Shown in pieces: positions 24,164 through 32,982 of a stretch of DNA of 39,350 nt. Source of the stretch: Turicibacter sp. (GTDB lineage Bacteria > Bacillota_I > Bacilli_A > MOL361 > Turicibacteraceae). How positions within the stretch are numbered: position 1 is the first letter of the stretch; every line of letters starts with the position of its first letter. The notes under the pieces are model-generated. The model did no database searches. It saw nothing but the letters and a program-made list of their open reading frames with translations, and had not been told where the DNA came from. The DNA is taken from positions 1-39,350 of the forward strand of contig WRAJ01000019.1 in NCBI GenBank assembly GCA_009780245.1, read 5' to 3'. The translations under genes and the position numbers were made by a program.

Positions 24164-25441
24164 ATGGAATTACAAATGATTTTTAACCTTATTATCATTG
24201 CGCTGTTAGTTGTGATGATGATCCTCGTGCGGCTGGATAAAAAATCCGATACGACGAGCAGTATTTCACTGCTATTTAAAAAGTCAGCACAGGCGCAGCG
24301 AGACGATGTTCAAAAGCAACTTTCGGCAGCGACGACTGAGCAATTCGAGCGATTTGGGCGGATTCAGGAGAGTGTTCAGCAGACGTTGATGATGAACCGC
24401 GAGGAGACAAATAAGCAGCTTAGCGAGTTTAGCCAGCAGATGGACGCGCGCTTGGCCGCGATTCAGAAGCAGAGTGTGGAGAACAATGACCGTGTGAATG
24501 CGACGCTTGAGGGGCAGATGAAGACGTTGCAAGAAAGCAATGAGAAGCGTCTTGAGCAGATGCAGGGGGTTGTGGATGAGAAGTTGCAGAAGACGCTGGA
24601 GACCCGTTTAACGCAATCGTTTGAAACGGTCGGGAAGCATTTGGAGAGTGTTCAGCAAGGGCTTGGTGAGATGAAGTCGTTGGCCGAGGATGCGAAGAGT
24701 TTGAAGAATGCGTTGACGAACGTAAAGGATCGGGGAACTTACGGTGAGGTTCGTTTGGAGCGCTTGTTGGAGGACATTTTGGCGCCGAGCCAGTACGAGA
24801 AGAACGCGAACATTGTGGATGGGAAAGTCGTGGAATTTGCGATTAAGTTGCCTGGGAATGAGGGCGGCGGGTCGTTGCTGCTTCCGATTGATGCGAAGTT
24901 CCCGATTGAGGACTACAACCGTCTGATGGCCGCGGAGGACAAGGCTGAAATCGAGTCGGCTCGAAAGGCACTGCTTCAAAGTATCCGTCGCTTTGCTGTG
25001 GATATTTCTTCTAAATACATTGCACCACCTAGAACGACCAACTTTGCCTTGATGTTCTTACCAACCGAGGGGTTGTATGCTGAGGTCATCCGAGAAGCCG
25101 CCTTTTTTGAGGAGTTACGAGAACGCTATAAAATCGTCGTGGTTGGTGCGACCACGCTCTCGGCTTTTTTGGGTTCTTTGCAGATTGGCTTCAAGACCTT
25201 GGCGATCGAAAAGCACTCGCAGGAAGTCTGGGAAACACTGGGCAAAGTAAAAGGGGAATTTGGGAAATTCCAAGGCGCGCTTAGTACGGCGCATAAGCAA
25301 ATCAAGACCGCGGAGGGGACGCTTGAGAAGTTGTCCGGCACACGAATGCGCGCGATTGAACGGGCGCTGCGTAGTGTGGAGGAGATTGGTGCCCTAGAAG
25401 AAGAAGGGGACGGGGCGGTTTTACTGGATAGCGTGGAATAG
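24164..25441 (+). CDS. rmuC: RmuC-family DNA recombination protein
   Basis: The 425-residue protein has an N-terminal membrane helix (about 5-22), a long coiled coil (about 40-180, rich in Gln and Glu) and the RmuC nuclease-like domain: VKDRGTYGEVRLERLLEDIL, LPIDAKFPIEDYNRL, FALMFLPTEGLYAEV and VVVGATTLSAFLGSLQIGFK. RmuC limits rearrangements at inverted repeats in E. coli. The start follows GGAG by about ten bases. It is probably cotranscribed with the DUF503 gene (20-base gap), and a strong terminator follows at once. Confidence 0.94.
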   Translation: MELQMIFNLIIIALLVVMMILVRLDKKSDTTSSISLLFKKSAQAQRDDVQKQLSAATTEQFERFGRIQESVQQTLMMNREETNKQLSEFSQQMDARLAAIQKQSVENNDRVNATLEGQMKTLQESNEKRLEQMQGVVDEKLQKTLETRLTQSFETVGKHLESVQQGLGEMKSLAEDAKSLKNALTNVKDRGTYGEVRLERLLEDILAPSQYEKNANIVDGKVVEFAIKLPGNEGGGSLLLPIDAKFPIEDYNRLMAAEDKAEIESARKALLQSIRRFAVDISSKYIAPPRTTNFALMFLPTEGLYAEVIREAAFFEELRERYKIVVVGATTLSAFLGSLQIGFKTLAIEKHSQEVWETLGKVKGEFGKFQGALSTAHKQIKTAEGTLEKLSGTRMRAIERALRSVEEIGALEEEGDGAVLLDSVE

Positions 25442-25479
25442 AAAAACGATGCGACTCGAATTGTGAGTGCATCGTTTTT
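25442..25479 (+). terminator. Terminator after rmuC
   Basis: AAAAACGATGCGACTC pairs with GAGTGCATCGTTTTT around a short loop, ending in a T tract. It begins at the stop codon. Confidence 0.9.
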
Positions 25480-25485
25480 CTATAT

Positions 25486-25625
25486 TTCGGGGGATTTCCC
25501 TAGAGGCAACTATTTACAGGGGGTTATAGGGGAATTCTTCCCTATAACAGGGGATTTTCGGGGGTGTGTAGGGAAATTTTTCCCTATAGCATGGGAATTT
25601 CAGGGGTATGTAGGGAAATCCCTGA
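25486..25625. repeat. GGGAAA/TTTCCC palindromic repeats, cluster A
   Basis: The gap between convergent rmuC and the helicase gene holds several related palindromes: TTATAGGGGAATTCTTCCCTATAA-type at 25524-25547, TAGGGAAATTTTTCCCTA at 25569-25586, and partial copies near 25490 and 25611-25622, separated by runs of four or five G. The same core occurs near 36551-36658. Confidence 0.75.
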
Positions 25626-25629
25626 TCAA

Positions 25630-27912
25630 CTATCCCCGCACAAACCGGGCGTGCTGCCATTCGTAGGGGAATAGCGCTAGATACTCCTCTTGCATGTACC
25701 GGCTGTCGATCAGAAGCACGCTGCCCTGGTCCGACTCGGTCCGAATGACCCGGCCGACCGCCTGCATCACTTTGTTAAAGCCCGGGATCACATAAGCGTA
25801 GCGATACCCGGCCCCAAAGGTCGCTTCGAAATAGGCCCGGCGTTCTTCGGTCAAGGGGTTAATCTGCGGCAGGCCTACCCCCACGATGACCGCGCCGATC
25901 AAGGAATCGCCGATTAAATCGATGCCCTCACTGAAGATTCCGCCTAAGACGGCAAATGCGACAAGGGACTTCTCATCCGAGAGGTTGAACAAGCTTAAAA
26001 ATTCTTCACGTTCATTTTCATTCATGTTGCGTTGCTGCATCACCACATTCTGCTCCGCCCCTGCTAACACATCATACGGTTCAAAAATCTGCTCCATGTA
26101 TTGATACGATGGGAAAAAAACCAGGTAATTCCCCTGCTTCGCCCGCGTCATCTCGTAAATATGTCGCACGATCGCCGCCGCCGTAAAATCCCGATCCCGA
26201 TACTTCGTTGAAAGTCCATGATTAACCCTAATATCAAGATGCTCCCGCTCAAACGGGGACGGTAAGAACAACTGCTCAGCGGGCTCGTCATTTAACAAAA
26301 TCGTCTGGAAATAGTCGAGCGGGTGAAGCGTGGCTGAGAATAAAATCCCGGCTTTCACGTTCCTTAAGCGCGCGGCTAGGTGCTCACCGGGATTCAGGCA
26401 AATAATCGAAGCTTTAAAATCATCGCTAGATGCCTCCAGGTGGAAGCGAAAACTCTCGGTATAAAAATCCGAAATCCGCCAAAATTGCAGCAACTCAAAG
26501 TAAAAATTCATCAGCAAACTACGATCGTCCGCATCGTGCTCGCGATAGAGGTACTTCTCCAACACCTGCATCGCCCGTTCTACTTTAACGAGTAGCTCAT
26601 CATCCAGCTCAGTCAGGAAAACGCTTCCCATCGTCTCTTCCGCATACCCATCAAAAACTACAATCAAATCGCGCAACGCCCGCGTCAAAGGCCCATGCCG
26701 TCCTTTAAAATACGCCTCCAATTCACGCATCACCCCAACGCTCAAACTCGCACTAAACATCTCGCATGCCCGCTCATACAAATTATGCGCCTCATCAACA
26801 AGCGCAATGTGGTCAGTCGGTTCCTCAAAAAACCGGCGCAAAAACGCTCGCGGGTCAAACAAATAATTATAATCCCCAATCACCGCATCGCTCACCGATG
26901 CCATCGACAACGAAAACTCAAACGGGCAAATCTCATGCTTTTTCGCATACGTCTCAATTGTCGTCCGGTCAAATAAAAACTCCGATTCAAACAAATCCCG
27001 AATCGCCTCCCGCTGCCGATCAAAATACCCCTTAGCATACGGACAATAAGCCGGATCGCACCGCGCCTCATCCATAAAGCAAATCTTCTCCTTCGCCGTA
27101 ATCGTCGTCACCTTCGCCGCAAGGCCTTGCTTTTGGCACATCGCAAATGCCTTTTCTGCAACCGTCCGTCCCATGGTTTTCGCCGTAAAGTAAAAGACTT
27201 TCTGCTCGGCATTCGTGAGGGCTTTTAAGCTCGGAAAAATGGTCGCCATGGTCTTACCAATCCCGGTCGGCGCTCGTAGTAACAGGTTTTTTTCTTCTTT
27301 GATACACTGATAAACGGTTCCGGATAACTGGCGTTGATACGTCCTAAACTCGCCAAACGGGAAGTCGAGGGCTTTGGCTGTTTTCAACTTTTGCTGCTGG
27401 GATTTTATTAGAACGAGGGCCCAGTCGATGTAGATTCTCAGTGTGGCGCGGACAAATTCCTCTAGCTCATCAAGCATGTAAACTTGATCAAAGCTGCGGG
27501 TTTTATCACCGTCAAGGTCGCAATAAATTAACCGAACAGTGATGAATGCCAGCTTGGGGTTTTGCAGGAGCAAGATATACGCATAAAACTTAGCCTGTGC
27601 ATAGTGGTTTGGCCGGTCATTCTCCCTGATGTGGTCGAGGTTACGCGTGGTTGATTTAATCTCACCCACGACCCAACCGGAATTTCCCTTTAGCAACAAG
27701 TCGAGCCTACCATTCATTATGACTTCGTGTTCATCGATCCGCATGGTATGGGCAACCGGCACTTCACATTCGTCTTTGCGATATTGTTTCTGGACAACTT
27801 GGTGAGCATGAGTCCCGAGCTGCGCGCGGTTAACCGAGAAATATTCCAAGTTTAAATCACCGCTCTGGTATACATAACCGACGATATCTTTGATTGCCTG
27901 TTGGATTTTCAT
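25630..27912 (-). CDS. Nuclease-helicase of the XPD/DinG (Rad3) family
   Basis: This protein of about 760 residues appears to join two modules. Residues 1-170 look like a Cas4/RecB-type PD-(D/E)xK nuclease (GRLDLLL, then VVGEIKSTTRNL). The rest is an XPD/DinG-like 5'-3' helicase: Walker A in LRAPTGIGKTMATIFPSL, four cysteines of an iron-sulfur cluster (CFMDEARCDPAYC, then CPFEF), DEAH in HIALVDEAHNLYERA, SATLHPLDYF and VMQAVGRVIRTESDQG. The ATG at 27912 is spaced 12 bases from GGAGG; GTG at 27921 is too close. It most likely acts in DNA repair. It is a single gene, convergent with rmuC and separated from it by palindromic repeats. Confidence 0.9.
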   Translation of the reverse strand: MKIQQAIKDIVGYVYQSGDLNLEYFSVNRAQLGTHAHQVVQKQYRKDECEVPVAHTMRIDEHEVIMNGRLDLLLKGNSGWVVGEIKSTTRNLDHIRENDRPNHYAQAKFYAYILLLQNPKLAFITVRLIYCDLDGDKTRSFDQVYMLDELEEFVRATLRIYIDWALVLIKSQQQKLKTAKALDFPFGEFRTYQRQLSGTVYQCIKEEKNLLLRAPTGIGKTMATIFPSLKALTNAEQKVFYFTAKTMGRTVAEKAFAMCQKQGLAAKVTTITAKEKICFMDEARCDPAYCPYAKGYFDRQREAIRDLFESEFLFDRTTIETYAKKHEICPFEFSLSMASVSDAVIGDYNYLFDPRAFLRRFFEEPTDHIALVDEAHNLYERACEMFSASLSVGVMRELEAYFKGRHGPLTRALRDLIVVFDGYAEETMGSVFLTELDDELLVKVERAMQVLEKYLYREHDADDRSLLMNFYFELLQFWRISDFYTESFRFHLEASSDDFKASIICLNPGEHLAARLRNVKAGILFSATLHPLDYFQTILLNDEPAEQLFLPSPFEREHLDIRVNHGLSTKYRDRDFTAAAIVRHIYEMTRAKQGNYLVFFPSYQYMEQIFEPYDVLAGAEQNVVMQQRNMNENEREEFLSLFNLSDEKSLVAFAVLGGIFSEGIDLIGDSLIGAVIVGVGLPQINPLTEERRAYFEATFGAGYRYAYVIPGFNKVMQAVGRVIRTESDQGSVLLIDSRYMQEEYLALFPYEWQHARFVRG

Positions 27913-27937
27913 GGTACTCACTCACCTCCGATTTGCT

Positions 27938-27961
27938 TTAAAAACCAGCCCGAAGGCTGGT
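27938..27961 (-). terminator. Terminator after the esterase gene
   Basis: On the minus strand ACCAGCC-TTCG-GGCTGGT has a stable UUCG loop and is followed by TTTTTAAAG. It lies in the gap before the helicase gene. Confidence 0.85.
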
Positions 27962-27972
27962 CTGAACATTCA

Positions 27973-28803
27973 TTACATCACATTCCCCGAGCCGACGCCT
28001 GCTACTTCTTCACCAAGTGGTAACCAGTCTAGCGTCTTTTTAATGTACTTATCCCAGAACGGCCAGTCGTGACCGCCGGTGTCTTGCACCCACGTTACGT
28101 CAAATCCGAGTTCAATGAGCTTATCTTTGAAGACAACGTTTGAATCAAAGAGGAAGTCTTCTGTCCCGCAAGCCACGTAAAACTTCGGTAATTCCTGCTC
28201 GGATTTTACTAGCTGTTCTGCCACAGCGATATAATCTTTGTTGCTCCCCACCACTTTATCCAAATCACCAAAGACCATCTCGTGGTAGTTGCGACTTCTG
28301 AAAATGTCCTCCGCGCCATACTCTAAATGATCGTGACTGCCGATGATAGTAGCTGCCGACAAGGCACAAACCGCACCGAAAACATCTGGCGCATGTAAGC
28401 CATTGATAATCGCGCCGTAGCCACCCATTGATAGACCGCCAATAAAGGTATCTTCTTTTTTGTGCGATAAGGGGAATGTTTTTCTCGTGAATTCAACGAG
28501 TTCTTTTTGGATGAAAGTCCCGTATTTTTCACCTGGTATGTCTTGATCCACATAGAAACGATTCTCACCACTCGGCATGACCACCACGATGTTCTTGTCC
28601 TGGGCCCACGATTGAATGCGCGTTCCCGAGACCCAATCGGTATAATTACCGAAAATCCCGTGTAATAAGTAAAGCGTTTTAAATGGTTTTGCTTCTTGCT
28701 GCTCTTCTTGCCCAAAGACCATCTTATCTGTTGGAACGATCACGTTAATCGGCACAGTGCGCATGAGCGAAGTTGAAAAGAAATTACATTGAATCCAAGC
28801 CAT
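27973..28803 (-). CDS. Esterase D/tributyrin-esterase-type alpha/beta hydrolase
   Basis: The 276-residue cytoplasmic hydrolase has the HG oxyanion motif in LYLLHGIFGNYTDW, nucleophile Ser in GGLSMGGYGA, the acid in the ACGTEDFLFDSN region and catalytic His in TGGHDWPFWDKY. This matches tributyrin esterase (EstA) and S-formylglutathione hydrolase relatives; the short-chain acyl ester substrate is not fixed by sequence. ATG 28803 follows AGAGGG at a good distance. It has its own promoter and terminator and is divergent from hemW. Confidence 0.9.
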   Translation of the reverse strand: MAWIQCNFFSTSLMRTVPINVIVPTDKMVFGQEEQQEAKPFKTLYLLHGIFGNYTDWVSGTRIQSWAQDKNIVVVMPSGENRFYVDQDIPGEKYGTFIQKELVEFTRKTFPLSHKKEDTFIGGLSMGGYGAIINGLHAPDVFGAVCALSAATIIGSHDHLEYGAEDIFRSRNYHEMVFGDLDKVVGSNKDYIAVAEQLVKSEQELPKFYVACGTEDFLFDSNVVFKDKLIELGFDVTWVQDTGGHDWPFWDKYIKKTLDWLPLGEEVAGVGSGNVM

Positions 28804-28875
28804 GGTTAAATCCCTCTTTTCTTGTTTTTATGATCGACCTCTTCAAGATTAATTGTCGATTGCTAGTCTGGTTCG

Positions 28876-28905
28876 ATTATAACACGCTTTCAGATAAAAT
28901 GCCAA
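28876..28905 (-). promoter_or_regulatory. Promoter of the esterase gene
   Basis: The minus strand reads TTGGCA (28905-28900), 18 bases, TATAAT (28881-28876). Confidence 0.7.
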
Positions 28906-28969
28906 ATGTTTTTTCAACTTTCTACGGCTAGGCTGAATAAAAATGTTGTGCTTGTGACATACTATTATT

Positions 28970-29068
28970 GCATTAGTAAAGTGCTTGGTTTGCTAATGCT
29001 CTCTCTCTTTTTGTTTTAAATGTACCAGTATAAGGGGCACCTGCAACATTATGGCAGGTGTCTTTTTG
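28970..29068 (+). other. Two tandem terminator-like hairpins before hemW
   Basis: GCATTAG (28970-28976) pairs with CTAATGC (28993-28999), followed by TCTCTCTCTTTTTG. Then GGGCACCTGC pairs with GGCAGGTGTC (29036-29062), followed by TTTTTG. No other gene is visible in this 319-base gap between the esterase and hemW. The hairpins may end a short RNA or attenuate hemW transcription. Confidence 0.6.
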
Positions 29069-29122
29069 TATTTTATCAATAAATATGGTAAGATAGCATC
29101 ATCCATTGAAAGAAGGGATTTT

Positions 29123-30292
29123 ATGGCTCAATCGTTATATATTCACATTCCATTTTGCGATCAGATTTGTAGCTATTGCGATTTCCCGAAGGTTTTTTCA
29201 GCCGGGCAAGATACGGATGCGTATCTGGATGCATTACTACAGGAGTTAGCAATCTACAACGATCGCTTTGGCTTTAAGGAGCTGCAAACCGTTTATATCG
29301 GCGGCGGCACACCGTCTGTGCTCACAACCCGCCAGCTTGATCGATTATTCAACTACCTGCACACTGTCATCGATTTTAGCGGTCTCACCGAAGTCTCCAT
29401 CGAGGCAAATCCGGAAAGTTTAAACGCGCGAAACAAGATCGCCTGTTTAAAAAAGCACGGGGTTACACGGGTAAGTCTCGGCGTTCAAACGTTCCATGAA
29501 CGCCACCTCCGAATACTGGAGCGTTCGCACAGTGCAGAAGATGCCCGCGCCGTGATTCAAATGCTCGCAGAGCATGGCTTTGAGATCAACGTCGACATGA
29601 TCTACGGCATTCCCTCACAGACACTCCAAGACTGGGAAGCGGATTTGGATACACTACTAGCACTGCCGATCACACACGTCTCGGCGTACTCGCTGATCTT
29701 GGAAGAACACACGAAGTTTTACATTGATTACATGAAAGATCAACTGGAGCTCGTTGCCAACGAGGTTGAAGCAGACATGTTTGAAACGGTGATTGATAAG
29801 TTGACCGCGGCTGGTTTTGAACATTATGAGATTAGCAATTTTACACGGAGCAAACGTAGTGATCACAATCTGACATACTGGAAAAACGACCATTACATCG
29901 GAGTCGGACTTGGTGCACATGGTCAGGCAAAAAGATGGTTATCCGATGAGTCGCAACGTGCTTCACCTACCGTCACAGCTATGCGTGTTCGCTACGAAAA
30001 TACCCGTTCCATTACCGCTTATAAAGCGTCACTCACCGAAGGGAAATTGCCGATTTTAGCGCAACACGAAGTGAGCAAGGACGAAACAATGGAAGAAACA
30101 ATGTTTTTAGGTTTACGTTTGCTGGAAGGAATCCAAATATCAAATTCACAACAACGTTTATACAAAGAAAAAATTGAAAAATTAATAAATTTTGATTACG
30201 TCACTTTTGATGCCCTTCATCAAAATTTGCGATTGACAAGAAAAGGCCTGCTGATGGCTAATGTCGTTTTCGAGGAGTTTTTGCTGACATGA
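29123..30292 (+). CDS. hemW: HemW-like radical SAM protein
   Basis: The 389-residue protein starts at ATG 29123 (AGAAGGG upstream); the in-frame ATG at 29051 lies within the upstream hairpin. It has the radical-SAM cysteines in HIPFCDQICSYCDF, YIGGGTPSVL, VSIEANPES, GVQTFHERHL and the HNxxYW-type motif in SDHNLTYWKNDHYIGVGLG, which separates HemW (a heme chaperone) from true oxygen-independent coproporphyrinogen oxidase HemN. The C-terminal region includes the EETMFLGLRLLEGI helical block. It overlaps truB by four bases (ATGA). Confidence 0.92.
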   Translation: MAQSLYIHIPFCDQICSYCDFPKVFSAGQDTDAYLDALLQELAIYNDRFGFKELQTVYIGGGTPSVLTTRQLDRLFNYLHTVIDFSGLTEVSIEANPESLNARNKIACLKKHGVTRVSLGVQTFHERHLRILERSHSAEDARAVIQMLAEHGFEINVDMIYGIPSQTLQDWEADLDTLLALPITHVSAYSLILEEHTKFYIDYMKDQLELVANEVEADMFETVIDKLTAAGFEHYEISNFTRSKRSDHNLTYWKNDHYIGVGLGAHGQAKRWLSDESQRASPTVTAMRVRYENTRSITAYKASLTEGKLPILAQHEVSKDETMEETMFLGLRLLEGIQISNSQQRLYKEKIEKLINFDYVTFDALHQNLRLTRKGLLMANVVFEEFLLT

Positions 30293-31176
30293 ATGGTTTA
30301 TTATTATTAAACAAGCCGCGCGGTATGACGTCGCACGACTGTGTGATGCGCGTGCGCCGCTTGCTAGGAACGAAAAAAGTCGGGCATACGGGGACACTCG
30401 ATCCAGATGTGGATGGCGTCCTTCCGATTTGTGTCGGATCTGCGACAAAGCTCGTCCAATTTTTAACGGCCGAAACGAAAGCCTATATCGGTGAGATCAC
30501 AGTAGGATTCTCCACAACAACTGAAGATGCATCCGGAGAGGTGGTGGAACAACGCGCTGTGACAAAGCCAATCGCGCAAGCCGACATCACTTCCGTTTTG
30601 CAAGCCATGATTGGCAGTGGACGCCAAACTCCCCCGATGTACTCGGCGGTGAAAGTCAAAGGGAAAAAGTTATACGAGTATGCGCGGGCTGGTATTGAAA
30701 TTGAACGGCCGCAGCGCGATGTCACCATTTACGAACTAGAATTGCTCGGAGATGTCACCCACGCTGACGGGCTAGTACGCTTTAAATTCCAAGTCCATGG
30801 CAGCAAAGGCATCTTTATTCGAACGGTCGCCACAACGATCGGTGAAAAATTAGGGTATCCGGCCCATATGTCTGACTTACAACGCATCGCATCCGGGCAG
30901 TTTAAGCTTGATGATTGCGTGACGCTTGAACAAATCGAAGCGGGGGATTTTCGGTTATTAACGATCTCCGAAGCACTAACCGATTTTCCCACAGTGACTG
31001 TGGATAACTGGGTAGAGCAGCTAGTCAGAAACGGCGTAAAACTCAGAGACGAGCAGATTTCACCGCCGATGAAGTCCGGCATGTTTTTAATAAAAAGTAC
31101 AACCGGCACGCCACTGTCCATTCACAAATGGAACGAAGAACGAGAGGGTTATACCTCAATAAGAGGGCTCTGGTAA
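30289..31176 (+). CDS. truB: tRNA pseudouridine(55) synthase TruB
   Basis: TruB makes pseudouridine 55 in the T-loop of tRNAs. The 295-residue protein has the N-terminal NGLLLLNKPRGMTSHDCV, VGHTGTLDPDVDGVLPI with the catalytic Asp, QTPPMYSAVKVKGKKLYEYAR, and GIFIRTVATTIGEKLGYPAH. Full length for the family. It overlaps hemW and is translationally coupled. Its usual Bacillota partner ribF is not downstream: terminators follow directly. Confidence 0.95.
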   Translation: MNGLLLLNKPRGMTSHDCVMRVRRLLGTKKVGHTGTLDPDVDGVLPICVGSATKLVQFLTAETKAYIGEITVGFSTTTEDASGEVVEQRAVTKPIAQADITSVLQAMIGSGRQTPPMYSAVKVKGKKLYEYARAGIEIERPQRDVTIYELELLGDVTHADGLVRFKFQVHGSKGIFIRTVATTIGEKLGYPAHMSDLQRIASGQFKLDDCVTLEQIEAGDFRLLTISEALTDFPTVTVDNWVEQLVRNGVKLRDEQISPPMKSGMFLIKSTTGTPLSIHKWNEEREGYTSIRGLW

Positions 31177-31189
31177 CAGCAAACAAAAA

Positions 31190-31299
31190 CACGCACCAAC
31201 CAAAAGGCTAGTGCGTGAAATAATTATATACAAATGCCCATATCAACGAACTAGATAACTCATGGTCATGGTAGAAACACTAGAAACCATGAGTTTTTT
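31190..31299 (+). terminator. Two terminators after truB
   Basis: CACGCAC...GTGCGTG (31190-31219) lacks a strong T tract; AACTCATGG...CCATGAGTTTTTT (31257-31299) is a full terminator. From 31300 to 31548 I see no gene, only A/T-rich sequence before the end of the next gene. Confidence 0.75.
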
Positions 31300-31548
31300 C
31301 GCATCGAACTTGCAACCGTGGCCACAAGTTCTATCAAATCTCTGTCGTAAGAACTCTCGTTAATTGAAGCGAGTCATTTTTCAAACTATTTTTTATGCGT
31401 AAGTTGTTAAGTCGTTGTCGAGACATCATATGCGACTCAGACTTCCGTGTTATTTCACAAATTGGCTCAATATGCACCAATCGTGTACAACTTATAGTGA
31501 TTACGATCTTAAGAGTTAAGTTTTTTTGAGGTGATTAATGCAAATTAA

Positions 31549-32685
31549 TTACCAACCTAATCTTAGGACTTGTGCTTGTAAAGATTGTCTACCAAATTGT
31601 ATCGGGTTCTCGCTAGACGACATTAATAAGTCTAGCACGTTTCCTGATACAGCTCCCCCTCTATCTAGAACAACGGCGTTACCGATGCCCGAGATGTAAA
31701 TAATTGTTCCAAATGGAAATTGTCTACATGCTGCAACGATGCGGACAGTTCCAAATGCTGAATCTTCAAAGTGTACATTGTTTCTAACATCACGACCACT
31801 CGCTGTGAATCCTGAACAGCCAGAGCACGTTGCTAAGTAAGCTGTTACACTCGCTGTGAATGTATCAAGCACATTAGTTGCTGCTGGTGTTGAAGATGAA
31901 TTCGAAGTGGATTGTGATGGTGCTGCCGGCGCTGGTGTTGTTGGCTCAGGAACGTACACATACGTTCCAATTTCAACCACACGTCTTGCACCTTCGTCAA
32001 CGAGATTTACCTCTTCGTTGACTGTCATAAAGAACTCACCGTTGTGGTACTTGTTCTCTATAACCGTTTCTTCAACCCTAGGGCTCCCTTCTACACGCAC
32101 AATACGTTCTCCATCTGGAAGATCGTCTGTGTAGATGTATTCCGTCTCAAGTGTTGTTTCGATCACATCTGTTACTGTGTCAAACGTCACACGAGTGACT
32201 TCAATCTCAATGGTATTTTCAGCTGCAGTCGCTGTTAATCCAGCTGGATTGATATGAAGTTCTTCACCTTCGGTTGTAGTAACCGTTCTGATGACTTCTA
32301 ATAAGTCATCATCACTTAATTCGATGTTGTGCTCAGAAAGCACTTCATCCACATCAGTTTCTGTGGTCATCACATAAAATCTCTCGCCACCATCGTTGAT
32401 AATCATCTGATTCGCGCGTGTGATTTCGATTTCCATACCGTCATATACTTCATCGTGGATTTCCATGTTCATTTCATCGAAATTTCCGAATTGTATGTAA
32501 CCGCCTGTTACTAAGCTAAGAACAGTCTCAGCTTCTGTTGTGAATGTATTTCGCTCACCATTTTCGACAATGGTTACTTCATTCATGTTTACTTCATTCA
32601 AGTTAGAATGCATGATAGCGAAGATACTGGTAATAATCACGCCAAGTGACATGATCCCTCCCGTTATATCCCGTTTTACTTGCAT
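31549..32685 (-). CDS. YabE-like cell-wall protein with DUF348, G5 and 3D domains
   Basis: The 378-residue protein has an N-terminal membrane or signal segment (about residues 10-27), DUF348-type repeats (VTIVENGERNTFTTEAETV and following), a G5 domain (about 155-240), a Pro/Ser/Thr-rich linker (PEPTTPAPAAPSQ) and a C-terminal 3D domain (ASVTAYLATC, SAFGTVRIVA, VVLDRGGAVSGNVLDLLM). This is the layout of YabE/YocH-like and Rpf-like peptidoglycan hydrolases, with the catalytic Asp residues in the 3D motif. The ATG at 32685 has no ribosome site; ATG 32652 has GGGAGGG close by and may be the true start. A stable hairpin lies just upstream of 32685. Confidence 0.88.
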   Translation of the reverse strand: MQVKRDITGGIMSLGVIITSIFAIMHSNLNEVNMNEVTIVENGERNTFTTEAETVLSLVTGGYIQFGNFDEMNMEIHDEVYDGMEIEITRANQMIINDGGERFYVMTTETDVDEVLSEHNIELSDDDLLEVIRTVTTTEGEELHINPAGLTATAAENTIEIEVTRVTFDTVTDVIETTLETEYIYTDDLPDGERIVRVEGSPRVEETVIENKYHNGEFFMTVNEEVNLVDEGARRVVEIGTYVYVPEPTTPAPAAPSQSTSNSSSTPAATNVLDTFTASVTAYLATCSGCSGFTASGRDVRNNVHFEDSAFGTVRIVAACRQFPFGTIIYISGIGNAVVLDRGGAVSGNVLDLLMSSSENPIQFGRQSLQAQVLRLGW

Positions 32686-32690
32686 GTGTT

Positions 32691-32739
32691 CTGTTATAAA
32701 CTACTTATCCGCAATAACAGAGCGGGCAATTTATAACAG
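32691..32739 (-). other. Leader hairpin before the 3D-domain gene
   Basis: CTGTTATAAA and TTTATAACAG form a ten-base stem with an inner CCGC/GCGG stem. It lies between a strong but unused GGAGGTGA site (near 32743) and the ATG at 32685. Confidence 0.7.
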
Positions 32740-32837
32740 TTCACCTCCTTCATTTGTCTGATGTAACACAAGAAAGTAATCGTCAATAGCCAAAAGACCT
32801 AAGCTATTGTATCTAGAACTGAGCTTACGACAGAGAT

Positions 32838-32866
32838 ATAGTAACATGCCATCGCCTAAACGTCAA
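32838..32866 (-). promoter_or_regulatory. Promoter of the 3D-domain gene
   Basis: The minus strand reads TTGACG (32866-32861), 17 bases, TACTAT (32843-32838). It gives a leader of about 150 bases. Confidence 0.65.
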
Positions 32867-32952
32867 ATTTGTAAGGGTTTTACTTTATGCAAAGTTGCCT
32901 TTAAGCATTTGAAAATCCTTATTTAAAATCATTTCAACTCGATTCCTGCCAA

Positions 32953-32979
32953 CAAAAAACGAAACCTCAATGGTTTCGT
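32953..32979 (-). terminator. Terminator after the 42-aa gene
   Basis: ACGAAACC pairs with GGTTTCGT around five bases; on the minus strand TTTTTTG follows. It starts four bases after the stop. Confidence 0.85.
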
Positions 32980-32982
32980 CAG

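Noticed and set aside
31300..31548. Possible small gene after truB
   Set aside because: No reading frame with ribosome site or promoter; only terminators and A/T-rich sequence.
32686..32837. c-di-AMP (ydaO-type) riboswitch before the 3D-domain gene
   Set aside because: The leader is shorter than this class and I cannot find its conserved core; only a simple hairpin is clear.
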